A stretch of 64,000 bases of DNA from Halorubrum ruber (GCF_018228765.1 NZ_CP073695.1:1550001-1614000), one strand, 5' to 3'; shown: positions 43,973 to 53,056, counted from the first letter of the stretch. A program made the numbers and translations. The notes: generated by a model from the sequence alone, not told the origin.

Positions 43973-44329
43973 TCACGCGAACACGACGAACCGGAAGAGC
44001 CACAGCGTGACCATCCCGGTCGCGATGGTCGCGAACACGTTCTCCGTCCGCCACGCGACGGCGCCGGCGACGGCGCCCGCGATCAGCCGCTCGTCGAGGA
44101 GGGTCGCGGCGACAGAGGGGCGCAGCGTCACGAGGTCGGGGAGGACGAGCGCCGCGAGGACGGCCGGGGGGACGTACCGCAGCGGCCGCTGAACGCGCGT
44201 CGGGACCCCGTCGATCCGCCCGAACAGGTGGATGAAGGAGAGCCGAATCCCGTAGGTGACGACGCCGATGACGACGATGGCGACCCAAGCGCGCGGCGAG
44301 GCGACGACCCCGGCGAGCGCGTCGGTCAC
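43973..44329 (-). CDS. azlD: AzlD branched-chain amino acid exporter subunit
   Basis: The 118-residue protein has about four hydrophobic segments, with TYGIRLSFIHLFGRIDGVPTRVQRPLRYVPPAVLAALVLPDL, the AzlD signature. It starts with GTG at 44329, overlapping the azlC stop (GTGA). This gives the family length, whereas the longer frame is antisense to azlC. With AzlC it forms a branched-chain amino acid efflux system. Confidence 0.88.
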   Translation of the reverse strand: MTDALAGVVASPRAWVAIVVIGVVTYGIRLSFIHLFGRIDGVPTRVQRPLRYVPPAVLAALVLPDLVTLRPSVAATLLDERLIAGAVAGAVAWRTENVFATIATGMVTLWLFRFVVFA

Positions 44330-45015
44330 GACGCCGTCACCTCCGTCACCAGGCCGGCCGCGATCCCGCACAGCGCGCCGACGAGCAGTCCGAGGTTGAG
44401 CGGGAGCCCGGCCGCGACCACCGCGACCGTGCCGCCCGCGACGCCCGCGACGGTGGTCGGCCGGTCCTTCATCGCGGGGACGAGGAGCGCGAGGAAGACG
44501 AGCGGCACCGCGAACGTGAGGCCCCACGCGTCGGGGACGCCGGCGCCGAGGACGACGCCGGCGACCGTCCCGATCTGCCAGACGATCCACAGCGACGCGG
44601 CCGCGCCGAGGTAGTAGCGCCACCGGCTGCGGTCCGGGTTCTCGTCGAACTCGGCGACCGAGAGCGCGTACGCCTGGTCGGTGAGCAGGTACGCGAGTCC
44701 CGCGCGGAGGCGACGCCCGTAGTCGGCGAAGTGCGGCGCGATGGAGGCCGAGTACATCAGCATCCGGAGGTTGATCACGACCGCCGTGCCGACGACGACC
44801 GCGAGGGGCGCGTTCTCGCCGAGCAGCTCCAGCGCCGCCAGCTGCGAGGCGCCCGCGAACACGATCACGGACATCCCGACCGCCTCTGCGAGGCCGAGCC
44901 CGGCGTCGACCGTCGCGATGCCGGCGACGAGCGCGAACGGCGCGATGCCTAACATTAGCGGCGAGACGTCCCGCACGCCGGCTAACAGGTCCTCGTCGAG
45001 AACGGAGCGGGCCAC
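44326..45015 (-). CDS. azlC: AzlC branched-chain amino acid exporter subunit
   Basis: The 229-residue protein (about 6-8 membrane segments) has LGIAPFALVAGI, VFAGASQLAALELL, LRMLMYSASIAPHF and YLLTDQAYALSVAEF, the AzlC family pattern. It starts one base after the trmJ stop on the same strand, so a trmJ-azlC-azlD operon is likely. Confidence 0.9.
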   Translation of the reverse strand: MARSVLDEDLLAGVRDVSPLMLGIAPFALVAGIATVDAGLGLAEAVGMSVIVFAGASQLAALELLGENAPLAVVVGTAVVINLRMLMYSASIAPHFADYGRRLRAGLAYLLTDQAYALSVAEFDENPDRSRWRYYLGAAASLWIVWQIGTVAGVVLGAGVPDAWGLTFAVPLVFLALLVPAMKDRPTTVAGVAGGTVAVVAAGLPLNLGLLVGALCGIAAGLVTEVTAS

Positions 45016-45016
45016 G

Positions 45017-45859
45017 CTATTGCTCCGTTGGGTACGGCGGCTCGTCGTACTTCGCCGCGAGGTGGTCGGCGTGCTCTAACTTCGCGTTCGCCTTCCGGAA
45101 GGTGCCGAGCAGCGAGTGGATCTCGCGCTCGGTCGGGTGCGCGCGGCCGAGCAGGCGGCGCACGAGCAGCGCGTTCTTCTCGCGGACGTGGTCGCGCTGG
45201 CCGGTCGCCGCGAGGAACTCGTCGAAGAACTCGTGGAAGCGCTCGACGTCGGCCTCGGGGGCGCGGGTCACCTCCGTGTCGGGCAGTTGCGTCTCGTCGA
45301 CGGTGAGGTCGCGGAGCTCGTACAAGAGCACGGTCGCGGCCTGCCCGAGGTTCAGGACCGGGTAGTCGTCGTCGGCCGGGATCGAACACACCTCGTCGAG
45401 CCGCGAGAGCTCCTCGTTGTTGAGCCCGCGCCCCTCGCGGCCAAAGACGATGGCGGTGGGCGCGTCGACCGTCTTCAGCGACTCGCGCAGTTCGGCGGGC
45501 GTCTTGAACGGGAAGCGCTCGTGGCTGCGGTCGTCCTCGCCGGTGATCGCGGTGGTGCCGACCGTGTGGTAGTTCGCGACGACCTCGTCGAAGGTGACCT
45601 CCTCCGCGTTCGGGAGCACGTCCTCGCGCGCGTGGCCGGCGAAGCCGTACGCCTCGCCGTCCTCCTCTATCTCCGGCGGGTCCACGAGCTTGAGGTCGGA
45701 GAGCCCGAAGTTCTTCATCGCTCGCGCGATGGTGCCGACGTTGCCCGGCGTCTCGGGCTCGACGACGACGACGACGGGCTTCCGGCGGCCGCCGCCGGAG
45801 TCGTCGCTCCCCTCGTCGGTCGCGGTCGCGCTCACCTCGCTTCCCTCGCCGCCGCTCAT
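45017..45859 (-). CDS. trmJ: TrmJ-like tRNA (Nm32) 2'-O-methyltransferase, SPOUT family
   Basis: The 280-residue protein begins with an acidic stretch, then VVVVVEPETPGNVGTIARAMKNFGLSDLKLVDPP, IVFGREGRGLNNEEL and YPVLNLGQAATVLLYEL, the three SpoU motifs with the trefoil-knot SAM site. A C-terminal helical dimer region follows. It methylates ribose at tRNA position 32. ATG overlaps the stop of the upstream gene by 4 nt. Confidence 0.92.
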   Translation of the reverse strand: MSGGEGSEVSATATDEGSDDSGGGRRKPVVVVVEPETPGNVGTIARAMKNFGLSDLKLVDPPEIEEDGEAYGFAGHAREDVLPNAEEVTFDEVVANYHTVGTTAITGEDDRSHERFPFKTPAELRESLKTVDAPTAIVFGREGRGLNNEELSRLDEVCSIPADDDYPVLNLGQAATVLLYELRDLTVDETQLPDTEVTRAPEADVERFHEFFDEFLAATGQRDHVREKNALLVRRLLGRAHPTEREIHSLLGTFRKANAKLEHADHLAAKYDEPPYPTEQ

Positions 45860-46445
45860 CGGTCCGACGGGTAGTCGGCCGAGAGGTCGATGTCGGAGTC
45901 CGCGAGCTCCGCTTCGGAGATATCCTCGCCGTCGCGCTCCTCCTGGCCGGCGAGTTCGAGGATGTCGATCCGCTCGCCCTCGAAGTCTTCCTCCAGTCGC
46001 TCTTGGACCTCCTGCTGGTCCGGCAGGTCCGGCAGCCCGTCGGGGTCTTCATCGACGTGCTCGACGGAGGCGTACCCCTCGGGGCCTCGTTGCCGGCGGC
46101 GACCCACTCGTGGAAGCGGTCGGCGAACTCGACCGACCCCTTGTACTCGCTGCCGCCTTCCTCGCGGAACCAGTAGAGCAGGTCCGGTTCGTGTTCGGGG
46201 CAGAGGAGCACCTCGCCCTCCGGCTCTCCGTACACGATCTCCGCCTGGTTACAGCGGTTGATCTCCTCTTCGCCGTAGTCGAGGTAACAGACGTCGCAGG
46301 GCTCCTCGACGAGGCTGACGAGCCGCACGAGTCGCTCCCGGGGATCTTCCGGAATCTCGTCGAGGGGCTTCAGTTCCTCGTCGTCGGTGAATATCTCGTC
46401 CTCCTCGAAGCGCCATCCGCGGAGGCCGATGCTCACTTTCGCCAT
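45856..46445 (-). pseudogene. Conserved haloarchaeal protein of unknown function, interrupted by an apparent 1-base deletion
   Basis: The first frame is MAKVSIGLRGWRFEEDEIFTDDEE...CDVCYLDYG...NRCNQAEI...LLCPEHEPDLLYWFREEGG...HEWVAAGNEAP. The second is GYASVEHVDEDPDGLPDLPDQQ...SADYPSDR. They join if one base is added in or next to the G4 run at 46081-46084, giving 196 residues ending exactly with the ATGA overlap to trmJ. Four cysteines (CxxC, C, C) may bind zinc. It is probably a real gene of the trmJ operon with a sequence error. Confidence 0.78.
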
Positions 46446-46559
46446 GTCGTAGGCTACGCTCCGGCGGCGATAAAAGCGCGTCCTTCCCGGCACGAAGCCG
46501 GTCGCTCCGCCGTCCGGCGAAACCGGCTTTTTAAATCTACGAATCACTTCGGTGTGTGT

Positions 46560-47117
46560 ATGAGACGCCGTCGCCTTCTCCGAGTGACTGCCGTTGCGAC
46601 CGCGGGTGCCGCGGCTGGCTGTCTCGGGGGCGGGAACGTGGGGAACGACGGCAGCGATTCGGACGAAGACGATACGGGTGACGGAACCAACGGTGATATC
46701 GAGTGGCCCAGCGAACCGTACGCAGACTACGAGACGACGACCGTAACCGTCGAGAGTCCGGACGGCGAGGCTCGCGGCTCGGTGACCGCCGCGATCGCGG
46801 ATTCCGGCCCTAAGCGTCGGCTCGGCCTCAGCGACGCCGAGGCGCTGCCCGAGGACGGCGGGATGCTGTTCGTCTACGACGCGCCCCTACAGAGCCTGAC
46901 GTACGTGATGCGTCGGATGAGCTTCGGCATCGACATCGTCTTCGTCGACGGCGATCGGGAGATCGTCCGGATCCACAACGCGCCCGAACCGGGACCGAAC
47001 GAGGACGGCGAGGAGCAACAGTATGACGGATCCGGCCAGTACGTGCTCGAGGTCCCCTACGAGTGGACCGACCGCCACGGCGTCGAGGTTGGCGACTCGC
47101 TGGCGTTCGACCTCTGA
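46560..47117 (+). CDS. DUF192 family lipoprotein
   Basis: The 185-residue protein has the N-terminus MRRRRLLRVTAVATAGAAAGCLGGG with a lipobox cysteine at 21 and twin arginines, an Asp/Gly-rich linker, then the DUF192 domain: AIADSGPKRRLGLSDAEALPEDGGMLFVYD, MRRMSFGIDIVFVD and YVLEVPYEWTDRHGVEVGD. Function unknown. ATG 46560 is chosen because the upstream frame is antisense to the neighbouring genes. Confidence 0.9.
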   Translation: MRRRRLLRVTAVATAGAAAGCLGGGNVGNDGSDSDEDDTGDGTNGDIEWPSEPYADYETTTVTVESPDGEARGSVTAAIADSGPKRRLGLSDAEALPEDGGMLFVYDAPLQSLTYVMRRMSFGIDIVFVDGDREIVRIHNAPEPGPNEDGEEQQYDGSGQYVLEVPYEWTDRHGVEVGDSLAFDL

Positions 47118-47126
47118 TCGCGCGTC

Positions 47127-47357
47127 TCAGCGAGGTCGTTCGGTCGCGGTCGCGTCGAGCGCGCTCAGATCCGAGCCACGGGCGACGCTCACCGCGAGGA
47201 CGACGCCCATGACCGCGAACAGCGCCACGACCGCGAGGGCGAAGACGCCGACGCCGACCGCGACGAGGAGTTGACTCCCGAGGAGTTCGGCCCCTATCGT
47301 CGTGAGCAGGGCGGCCAACGCGAGTCCGAGCAGTCGATTCTCTGATTTCGAGTACAT
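47127..47357 (-). CDS. Small membrane protein (76 residues), unknown
   Basis: MYSKSENRLLGLALAALLTTIGAELLGSQLLVAVGVGVFALAVVALFAVMGVVLAVSVARG comprises two hydrophobic segments, then a short polar tail. It has no recognised family. It converges with the DUF192 gene. Confidence 0.65.
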   Translation of the reverse strand: MYSKSENRLLGLALAALLTTIGAELLGSQLLVAVGVGVFALAVVALFAVMGVVLAVSVARGSDLSALDATATERPR

Positions 47358-47384
47358 GCTTCAGATACGTTCTCGACGGCATTA

Positions 47385-47428
47385 AGACGTGTCCGACGAC
47401 TGCCGTCGTGTCTCATACTGACACGTCT
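47385..47428. promoter_or_regulatory. Nested inverted repeat upstream of the 76-residue membrane gene
   Basis: The outer arms AGACGTGTC (47385-47393) and GACACGTCT (47420-47428) are perfect. An inner pair CGACG (47394-47398) and CGTCG (47404-47408) sits inside. It could be an operator or an RNA hairpin. The rest of 47358-47568 shows no gene. Confidence 0.5.
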
Positions 47429-47568
47429 CGCGACGTTTTCGGGGGAATCTACGGACTGTCTCCGACCGACGCTCGGGCGTCGCCCTGCGCCGACCATCAC
47501 TTGGTCGTCCTGCCTCGACGCCGGCGGTCACTCCCCCAGTTTATGTCGCTCGCGCCCGTGTTGATCGT

Positions 47569-48851
47569 ATGCGAAACGTGGACGCCGCGGGGCTGGGGAT
47601 CGGCGACGACCACCCGCCCCGGATCATGGGCGTGCTCAACGTCTCGGAGGAGTCGCCGTACGACCCCAGCGTGTACGACGACCCGGGAGAGGCCGCCGCG
47701 TACGTCGACGACGAGCTGATCGGCGAGGGCGCCGACATCGTCGACGTCGGCCTCGAATCGGCCAACAAGGACCTCGACGTGCTCTCGGCCGAACAGGAGC
47801 TCGATCGGCTCGACACCGCGGTGGAGACGTTGGAGTCGACTTCCGGCGACGCCGTCTGGTCGATCGAGACGCGCTACCACGAGGTCGCCGACGAGGCACT
47901 CTCGCGCGGCTTCGACATGGTCAACGACATCTGCGGCTTCGCCGACCCGGAGATGCCCCGCGTCTGCCGCGAACACGACGCCGCCGTCTCGAAGATGGCC
48001 TCTCCCCCGACTTAGAGCGGCCGGGCGCCGTCGAAGACGTCGACGACATCTACGAGGCGCTCTCGATGAACGGCTTCACGGACAAGACCATCCTCGACCC
48101 CGCGTTCGGCGGCTGGTCGGAGGCGAAGACCCACGACGACGACCGCGAGACGTTCCACCGGCTGCGCGAGTTCCGCGGCTACGGCCGCCCCCTGCTCGTC
48201 TCGATCAACCGCAAGAGCTTCCTGAAGACCATCGCCGGCCGCAGCACCGAGGAGGCGCTCCCGGTCTCGCTCGCCGCCACGTCGATGGCGGTCGAGCGCG
48301 GCGCCCACGTGATTCGCACCCACGACGTGGCAGAGACGCGCGACGCCGCCTTGGTCGGCGCCGAGTTCGCTCGCGACCGCCACAGCTCCGGCGGCGACTC
48401 CGACGCCGTGAGCGTCGAGGAGCTCGACGTGACGACGGTCCGCGAGGCCGAGCGCCACCTCGACCGGATCGGCGCGGCGGGGGCGAGGCAGGGCGACCGC
48501 GACGCGGCCGGCAACGCGGTCGTCCGCACCTACGAGCTCTCCGGCCTCGACGACGCGGCGGTCGGCGCCCTGCGCGCCGCGACCGTGGGCGGCGACGCGA
48601 GCGGCGCCGCGTTCGCGCTGGGCGATCCGAACCGCGCTGAGGCGCCGTCGCCCCCGTCGGCGACCGACGGCGGCACCGGCGGCTCAGCCGGTCCAGCGGG
48701 CGACGGCTCCCCCGACGACGGCCCCGCGAGCGGCCGCCGCGGACTCCTGATCGGGACGCCCGCCGCGATCGAGTCGGTCAGAGAGGCCGTATCAGGCGTC
48801 TCCGACCCGCTCGACGCCGCGATCGACGAGATCGCCCGCGACGTGAATTAA
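47569..48851 (+). pseudogene. folP: Dihydropteroate synthase (FolP), interrupted by an apparent 1-base deletion
   Basis: Frame one is MRNVDAAGLGIGDDHPPRIMGVLNVSEES...FDMVNDICGFADPEM...VSKMASPP. Frame two continues DLERPGAVEDVDDIY...ILDPAFGGWSEAKTHDDD, VSINRKSFLKTIAGRS and HVIRTHDVAETRDA to 48851. The shift is at C5 (48004-48008). One added base gives a 427-residue DHPS with a 120-residue C-terminal extension (GRRGLLIGTPAAIESVREAV). It joins p-aminobenzoate and a pterin pyrophosphate. It is followed by mptE, its expected pathway partner. Confidence 0.88.
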
Positions 48852-48894
48852 GAGAAAGTTTATGCCCTCGTGTAGACAACCGATCGACCGGACG

Positions 48895-48935
48895 CCGGAG
48901 GGGCACGCGGGTAGGGGTACTCTGTGCCACTCCGG
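48895..48935 (+). promoter_or_regulatory. Hairpin in the folP-mptE spacer
   Basis: The arms CCGGAGGGGCAC (48895-48906) and GTGCCACTCCGG (48924-48935) pair at 11 of 12 positions, with a 17-nt loop containing GGGTAGGGGTA. An AT-rich AAGTTTATG lies at about 48857-48863, so a transcript for mptE could start before the hairpin. It could be a leader structure or a processing site. Function is inferred. Confidence 0.4.
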
Positions 48936-49013
48936 TCCATACCATAATTCGCCCGGCGAGCGGCGGCGCCGTTCTGCGCCCGGCGCGACGGTTTCCCGGA
49001 GCGTGGTCCGCCC

Positions 49014-49724
49014 GTGAACTTCGACACCTTCGAGCCCGTCTACGAGGCGATCCTCGCCGACTTCGGGTTCGATCGGACGGGCGACGAACGCGCCCGCGAC
49101 GTCGCCGCCGACCTCGCGACGCCGTTCCCGCTCGACCGCCTCGGCGACTGGGAAGGGGAAACGGTCGCCGTCGCGGGCGCGGCGCCGTGCCTCGCCGACG
49201 AGGTCGCGCTCGCCCGCGACGCCGATGTCGTCGTCGCGGCCTCGACCGCCGCCGACGTCCTCGTCGACCGCGGCGTCGCCGTCGACTGTATGGTGACCGA
49301 CCTCGACAAGAACCCGGAGACGGCGGCCGAACTGACCCGCGAGGGCGTCCCCGTTGCCGCCCACGTCCACGGCGACAATATCCCCGCCGTCCGCCAGTGG
49401 CTCCCGCGCTTCGCCGACGAGTGGACGCTGGCGACGACGCAGGCGGCCCCCGTCGGCCCGGTCCAGAACACGGGCGGGTTCACCGACGGCGACCGCGCCG
49501 CGTTCCTCGCCGACCACGTCGGCGCCGGCGAACTGGTCTTCCCCGGGTGGAACTTCGACGACCCGGACGTCGATCCGATGAAGGCCCGGAAGCTCGATTG
49601 GGCCGCCCGCCTGCTGCGCTGGCTCGAACGCCGTCGCGGCGAGGAGTTCGATATTCTGGACGGCCGGCGGGAGGCGGCCGACGCCGCGCTCCGGGAGGCC
49701 CTCGGCGACCGGTTCGACGACTAA
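49014..49724 (+). CDS. mptE: MptE-like 6-hydroxymethyl-7,8-dihydropterin pyrophosphokinase
   Basis: The 236-residue protein has TVAVAGAAPCLADEVALARDADVVVAASTAADVLV, DCMVTDLDKNPETAAE, AHVHGDNIPAVRQWLP and VQNTGGFTDGDRAAF, the archaeal DUF115/MptE pattern. It makes the pterin pyrophosphate that DHPS uses. The GTG start at 49014 is the only sensible one (MNFDTFEPVY). It lies after folP and converges with the creatininase gene. Confidence 0.9.
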   Translation: MNFDTFEPVYEAILADFGFDRTGDERARDVAADLATPFPLDRLGDWEGETVAVAGAAPCLADEVALARDADVVVAASTAADVLVDRGVAVDCMVTDLDKNPETAAELTREGVPVAAHVHGDNIPAVRQWLPRFADEWTLATTQAAPVGPVQNTGGFTDGDRAAFLADHVGAGELVFPGWNFDDPDVDPMKARKLDWAARLLRWLERRRGEEFDILDGRREAADAALREALGDRFDD

Positions 49725-50506
49725 GTCGACTCCCGCTCGACTCGGGGCTCGGGGAACAGCTCCGCCTCGTCGCGGTCGCCGATCCACTCCGCTAACTGGA
49801 CGAGCTGGTCCGCAGCCGCCTCGAACAGGCGCTCGCTCTTCTCCGGCGTCACGTCGGTCGGGTCGCCGAACGCGCCGTTCGCGGAGTTGTCGACCGAGTC
49901 GTAGAACGTCCGGGCGCCGTGGACCATCGTCTCTGCGCTCTCAAGGTCGACGAGGCCGCCGTCGCGGGCGTCTTCGAGCCGGTCCTCGCGGACGAGCTCG
50001 GGCGCGAGGTGGGTGATCATCGCGGTCTCCTTCGGCCCGGCGTGCGGGCCGTTGCGCTCGAAGAGGTCGTCGACCAGCTCCGGGATCGACTCGTCCCACA
50101 TCCACTCGACGGCGTAGGCGACCTCGTCCTCGTGGAGGCGGCGGCCGACCTCCCGGAGGTGCTGGACGTTGCCGCCGTGGGCGTTGACGAACACCACGCG
50201 GTCGATCCCGTGGTACGCGAGGTTCCGCGAGAACGACTCGACGTAGTCGCGGAACTCCGGCGGGTCGACCCACATCGTCCCCGGGAACTGCCGGTGGTGC
50301 GGGCTGACGCCGACGTTGATCGTGGGCGTCCGGAACGCGTCCGATCGCTCGGCGGCCGCCGTCGCGAGCCCCTCGGCGATCAGGTGGTCGGTCGCCAGCG
50401 GCAGGTGCGGGCCGTGCTGTTCGGTCGAGCCGAGCGGGACGAGCGCGACGGAGCCGGGGTCGAGCGCGTCGCCCAGTTCCGGCCAAGTGTGGTCCGCGAG
50501 GTACAT
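49721..50506 (-). CDS. Creatininase-family amidohydrolase
   Basis: The 261-residue protein has VALVPLGSTEQHGPHLPLATDHLIAEG (metal ligands E and H, D), VVFVNAHGGN, NGPHAGPKETAMITHLAPELVRED and a C-terminal FGDPTDVTPEKSERLFE. In archaea members include the FAPy deformylase ArfB of F420/riboflavin synthesis, so a role beside the pterin gene is possible but not shown. ATG 50506 is chosen because the upstream frame is Arg-rich and non-family. Confidence 0.88.
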   Translation of the reverse strand: MYLADHTWPELGDALDPGSVALVPLGSTEQHGPHLPLATDHLIAEGLATAAAERSDAFRTPTINVGVSPHHRQFPGTMWVDPPEFRDYVESFSRNLAYHGIDRVVFVNAHGGNVQHLREVGRRLHEDEVAYAVEWMWDESIPELVDDLFERNGPHAGPKETAMITHLAPELVREDRLEDARDGGLVDLESAETMVHGARTFYDSVDNSANGAFGDPTDVTPEKSERLFEAAADQLVQLAEWIGDRDEAELFPEPRVEREST

Positions 50507-50673
50507 ACCTCCGCCTCGCGCGCGACACGTATCAACCCAGCCGTCTCGGTCGAGTTCGCCGCGATCGGGCGGAGCGGATCCTTCCGGCATCGAGCGCGCC
50601 GGTCCTCGCCGCCGCGCCGACTCTGCGCCCCGTGTCGACACCCTTTTTGTGTCGTCCGGCCGAACCGAGGACC

Positions 50674-51096
50674 ATGTTCGGAGGCGGCGGCATGAACCCG
50701 CGGAAGATGAAACAGATGATGAAACAGATGGGGATCGACGTCGAGGAGCTCGACGCCGAGCGGGTCGTCATCGAGACGGCCGACGGCGACGACCTCGTCT
50801 TCGACGGCGCCCAGGTCACCAAGATGGACGCCCAAGGGCAGGAGACCTACCAGATCGTCGGCTCGCCCGACGCGGTGGCCGACGCGGGCGCCGGCGGCGC
50901 GACCGCGGTCGAGGGGGACGAGGCGGACGACCCCGCGCTCGACGACGCTGACGACGCGGACGACGGCGACGACGGCATTCCGGAGGAGGACGTGAAACTG
51001 GTCGCCCAGCAGGCGGGCGTCTCGAAGGAGGCCGCCCGCGAGGCGCTGGAGGCGGCCAACGGCGAGCCCGCGCGAGCGATCGCCGACCTGCAGTGA
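50674..51096 (+). CDS. Nascent polypeptide-associated complex protein (archaeal NAC)
   Basis: The 140-residue protein begins MFGGGGMNPRKMKQMMKQMGIDVEELDAERVVI, then DLVFDGAQVTKMDAQGQETYQIVG of the NAC domain. After a long Asp-rich linker comes a C-terminal UBA domain (EEDVKLVAQQAGVSKEAAREALEAANGEPARAIADLQ). It binds ribosomes and nascent chains. Its stop overlaps the GTG of trmI. Confidence 0.93.
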   Translation: MFGGGGMNPRKMKQMMKQMGIDVEELDAERVVIETADGDDLVFDGAQVTKMDAQGQETYQIVGSPDAVADAGAGGATAVEGDEADDPALDDADDADDGDDGIPEEDVKLVAQQAGVSKEAAREALEAANGEPARAIADLQ

Positions 51097-51833
51097 CGGA
51101 CGCCGCGTACCTGCTCGTCCACGAGGACCGTGAGTACCTGCTGGAGCCCGGCGAGGAGTTCGGCACCGACCTCGGCGTGATCGAGGTCCCCGAAGACGTC
51201 GCGGCCGGCGACGAGGTCGAGACCCACCTCGGTACCGCCTTCGAGGTCCGCGCGCTCCGCGGTCCCGACCTCTTCAACCACCTCGAACGCACCGGCGCGC
51301 CGATGATGCCCCGCGACGTGGGGCTCGTGATGGGTCACACCGGCGCGTCAGGCGGCGACCGCGTCCTCGACGCCGGCACTGGCACGGGGATCCTCGCGGC
51401 GTACCTCGGCCGGGCCGGCGCCGACGTGACGACCTACGAGGTCGACGCCGAGTTCGCCGAGGTTGCCCGCGACAACATGCGGACCGCTGGCGTCGCCGAC
51501 CGCGTCGAGGTCCGGACCGGCGACCTCACCGACGAGTTAGACGACCTCGCCGACGCGGAGCCGTTCAACGTGCTCACGCTCGACACCGGCGACGCCCCCG
51601 CCGTCGTCGAGCGCGCGGACGACCTGCTCGCGCCCGGCGGTCGCCTCGCCGTCTACTCCCCGTTCGTCGAGGGGACCCGCGAGGCCGCCCTCGCGGCCCG
51701 GGAGGCCGGCTTCGCCGAGGTCGAGACGCTGGAGACGATCCAGCGCGAGATGGACTTCTCCGACCGCGGCTCGCGCCCCTCCACCGCCGGCGTGGGCCAC
51801 ACGGGGTACCTCGTGTTCGGGCGGGCGCCCTGA
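51093..51833 (+). CDS. trmI: tRNA (adenine-N1)-methyltransferase TrmI
   Basis: The 246-residue Rossmann methyltransferase has the SAM loop VLDAGTGTGILAAYLGRAG after PMMPRDVGLVMGHTG, the acidic residue in TYEVDAEFAEVARDN, and TLDTGDAP. The N-terminus is the small TrmI beta domain. It methylates A57/A58 in tRNA. A GTG start at 51093 overlaps the nac stop (GTGA). Co-transcription with NAC is common in archaea. Confidence 0.92.
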   Translation: MTDAAYLLVHEDREYLLEPGEEFGTDLGVIEVPEDVAAGDEVETHLGTAFEVRALRGPDLFNHLERTGAPMMPRDVGLVMGHTGASGGDRVLDAGTGTGILAAYLGRAGADVTTYEVDAEFAEVARDNMRTAGVADRVEVRTGDLTDELDDLADAEPFNVLTLDTGDAPAVVERADDLLAPGGRLAVYSPFVEGTREAALAAREAGFAEVETLETIQREMDFSDRGSRPSTAGVGHTGYLVFGRAP

Positions 51834-51962
51834 GTTCGGCGTTCACGACACCTCTCTCCCGTCGATTTCCCCCGTCGCCCTCACTCCCAGCGCTCTCCTC
51901 CCCCAGCGGCGCCCCCGTGATCGGCGCAATGCTCATTCGGATCGCGGTCGTCACCGATCGGT

Positions 51963-53021
51963 GTGACCGCGGACGACGCCGGAGCCGAGACCGACGCTGG
52001 CGCCGCCAGCGACGACGCCGCGGCGGCGACCGACGGGTCCGTGGCCGCGAGCGACGACCTCGGCGGGACATCCGAGGTCGCAGACGTCCTCCCGCGTCCC
52101 GCCGACACGCTCGCCGAAGCGGTCGAGGCCGCGCTGGCGGGGCGGTCCGCCGTCGTCGCGGTCGGCGTCCCGATACGACTGCTCCCGGCGGTGCTGGCGG
52201 CCCGCGAACGGTCGTCGGGCCCGCCGTGGCGGATCGCGTGCCGCCCCGGCGTCGTCGACGCGCTCTCACGCGCGCTCGTCCTCGGCACCGCGGTCGCCGA
52301 GGCGGTCGAGAACGACGAGATACGGGTCCGGACCGGCGAGCCGCTCGGGCACGGGACGGGCGGGACGCTTTTCGCGAGCCCGGACCGCGTCGACGCCGTG
52401 GTCGGCCCCCGCGGGGACCGCACGCTCGCGGCGACTGCGGTCGACACCGATTCGGCGGCGGCCGACACCGACCCAAAGGCAGTCGACGGCGCCCGCACGA
52501 CGGCCGAGGCGCGGTACGACGCGGCGTCGCCGGCGACCGTCGAGATGCCCTCGCGGACTCGGCTGCTCGCCGACGCGCGCGAGGTCCTCGACGACCGGTT
52601 CGCGGACGACCTGGAAGCCCTGCTGGCGTCGCTCGAACCCGGCGAGTTCGGCCGTACGACCGAGGTGCCGGACCGAACGCTCCTCGTCGCGCTCGCGGCG
52701 CGACACGACCACCTCTTCCGGGATCTGCGGACGTGGGTCGGGACCGATGGCGTCGGGATCGCCCCGGCACAGGAGTTCACCGGCGACCGGCAGGCCCTCG
52801 TCGATCGGGAGCTGATCGAGTCGATCAAGGTGCCGATGGGGCCGGGGCGGCCGATGCTCCGCCTCCGCGCGGTCGACGACGCGCTGTTGCGCGCCCGCGC
52901 CGAGGAGGTGCCGAGCGTCCTCCGGGGACGGTTCGCGCTGCCGACCGACGCGGACGGGCGGATTCGAGAGGACGCGAGCCGCGAGGGGCGGCGGCCGGTC
53001 TGGGAGCGGCGTCGGTGGTGA
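51963..53021 (+). CDS. TbsP-like / DUF5821 transcriptional regulator
   Basis: The 352-residue protein has an N-terminal domain, then a C-terminal winged-helix-like part: DRTLLVALAARHDHLFRDLRTWVGTDGVGIAPAQEF and DRQALVDRELIESIKVPMGPGRPMLRLRAVD. I recognise the KVPxxxGRPxLRL pattern of DUF5821 (TbsP), reported in Haloferax as binding gluconeogenic promoters with TrmB. The start is GTG 51963. No regulated gene is obvious nearby. It is 36 bp before an aminotransferase. Confidence 0.75.
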   Translation: MTADDAGAETDAGAASDDAAAATDGSVAASDDLGGTSEVADVLPRPADTLAEAVEAALAGRSAVVAVGVPIRLLPAVLAARERSSGPPWRIACRPGVVDALSRALVLGTAVAEAVENDEIRVRTGEPLGHGTGGTLFASPDRVDAVVGPRGDRTLAATAVDTDSAAADTDPKAVDGARTTAEARYDAASPATVEMPSRTRLLADAREVLDDRFADDLEALLASLEPGEFGRTTEVPDRTLLVALAARHDHLFRDLRTWVGTDGVGIAPAQEFTGDRQALVDRELIESIKVPMGPGRPMLRLRAVDDALLRARAEEVPSVLRGRFALPTDADGRIREDASREGRRPVWERRRW

Positions 53022-53056
53022 CAAGAACTAACCCGCGGCGGCGCTCCCTCACTGGT

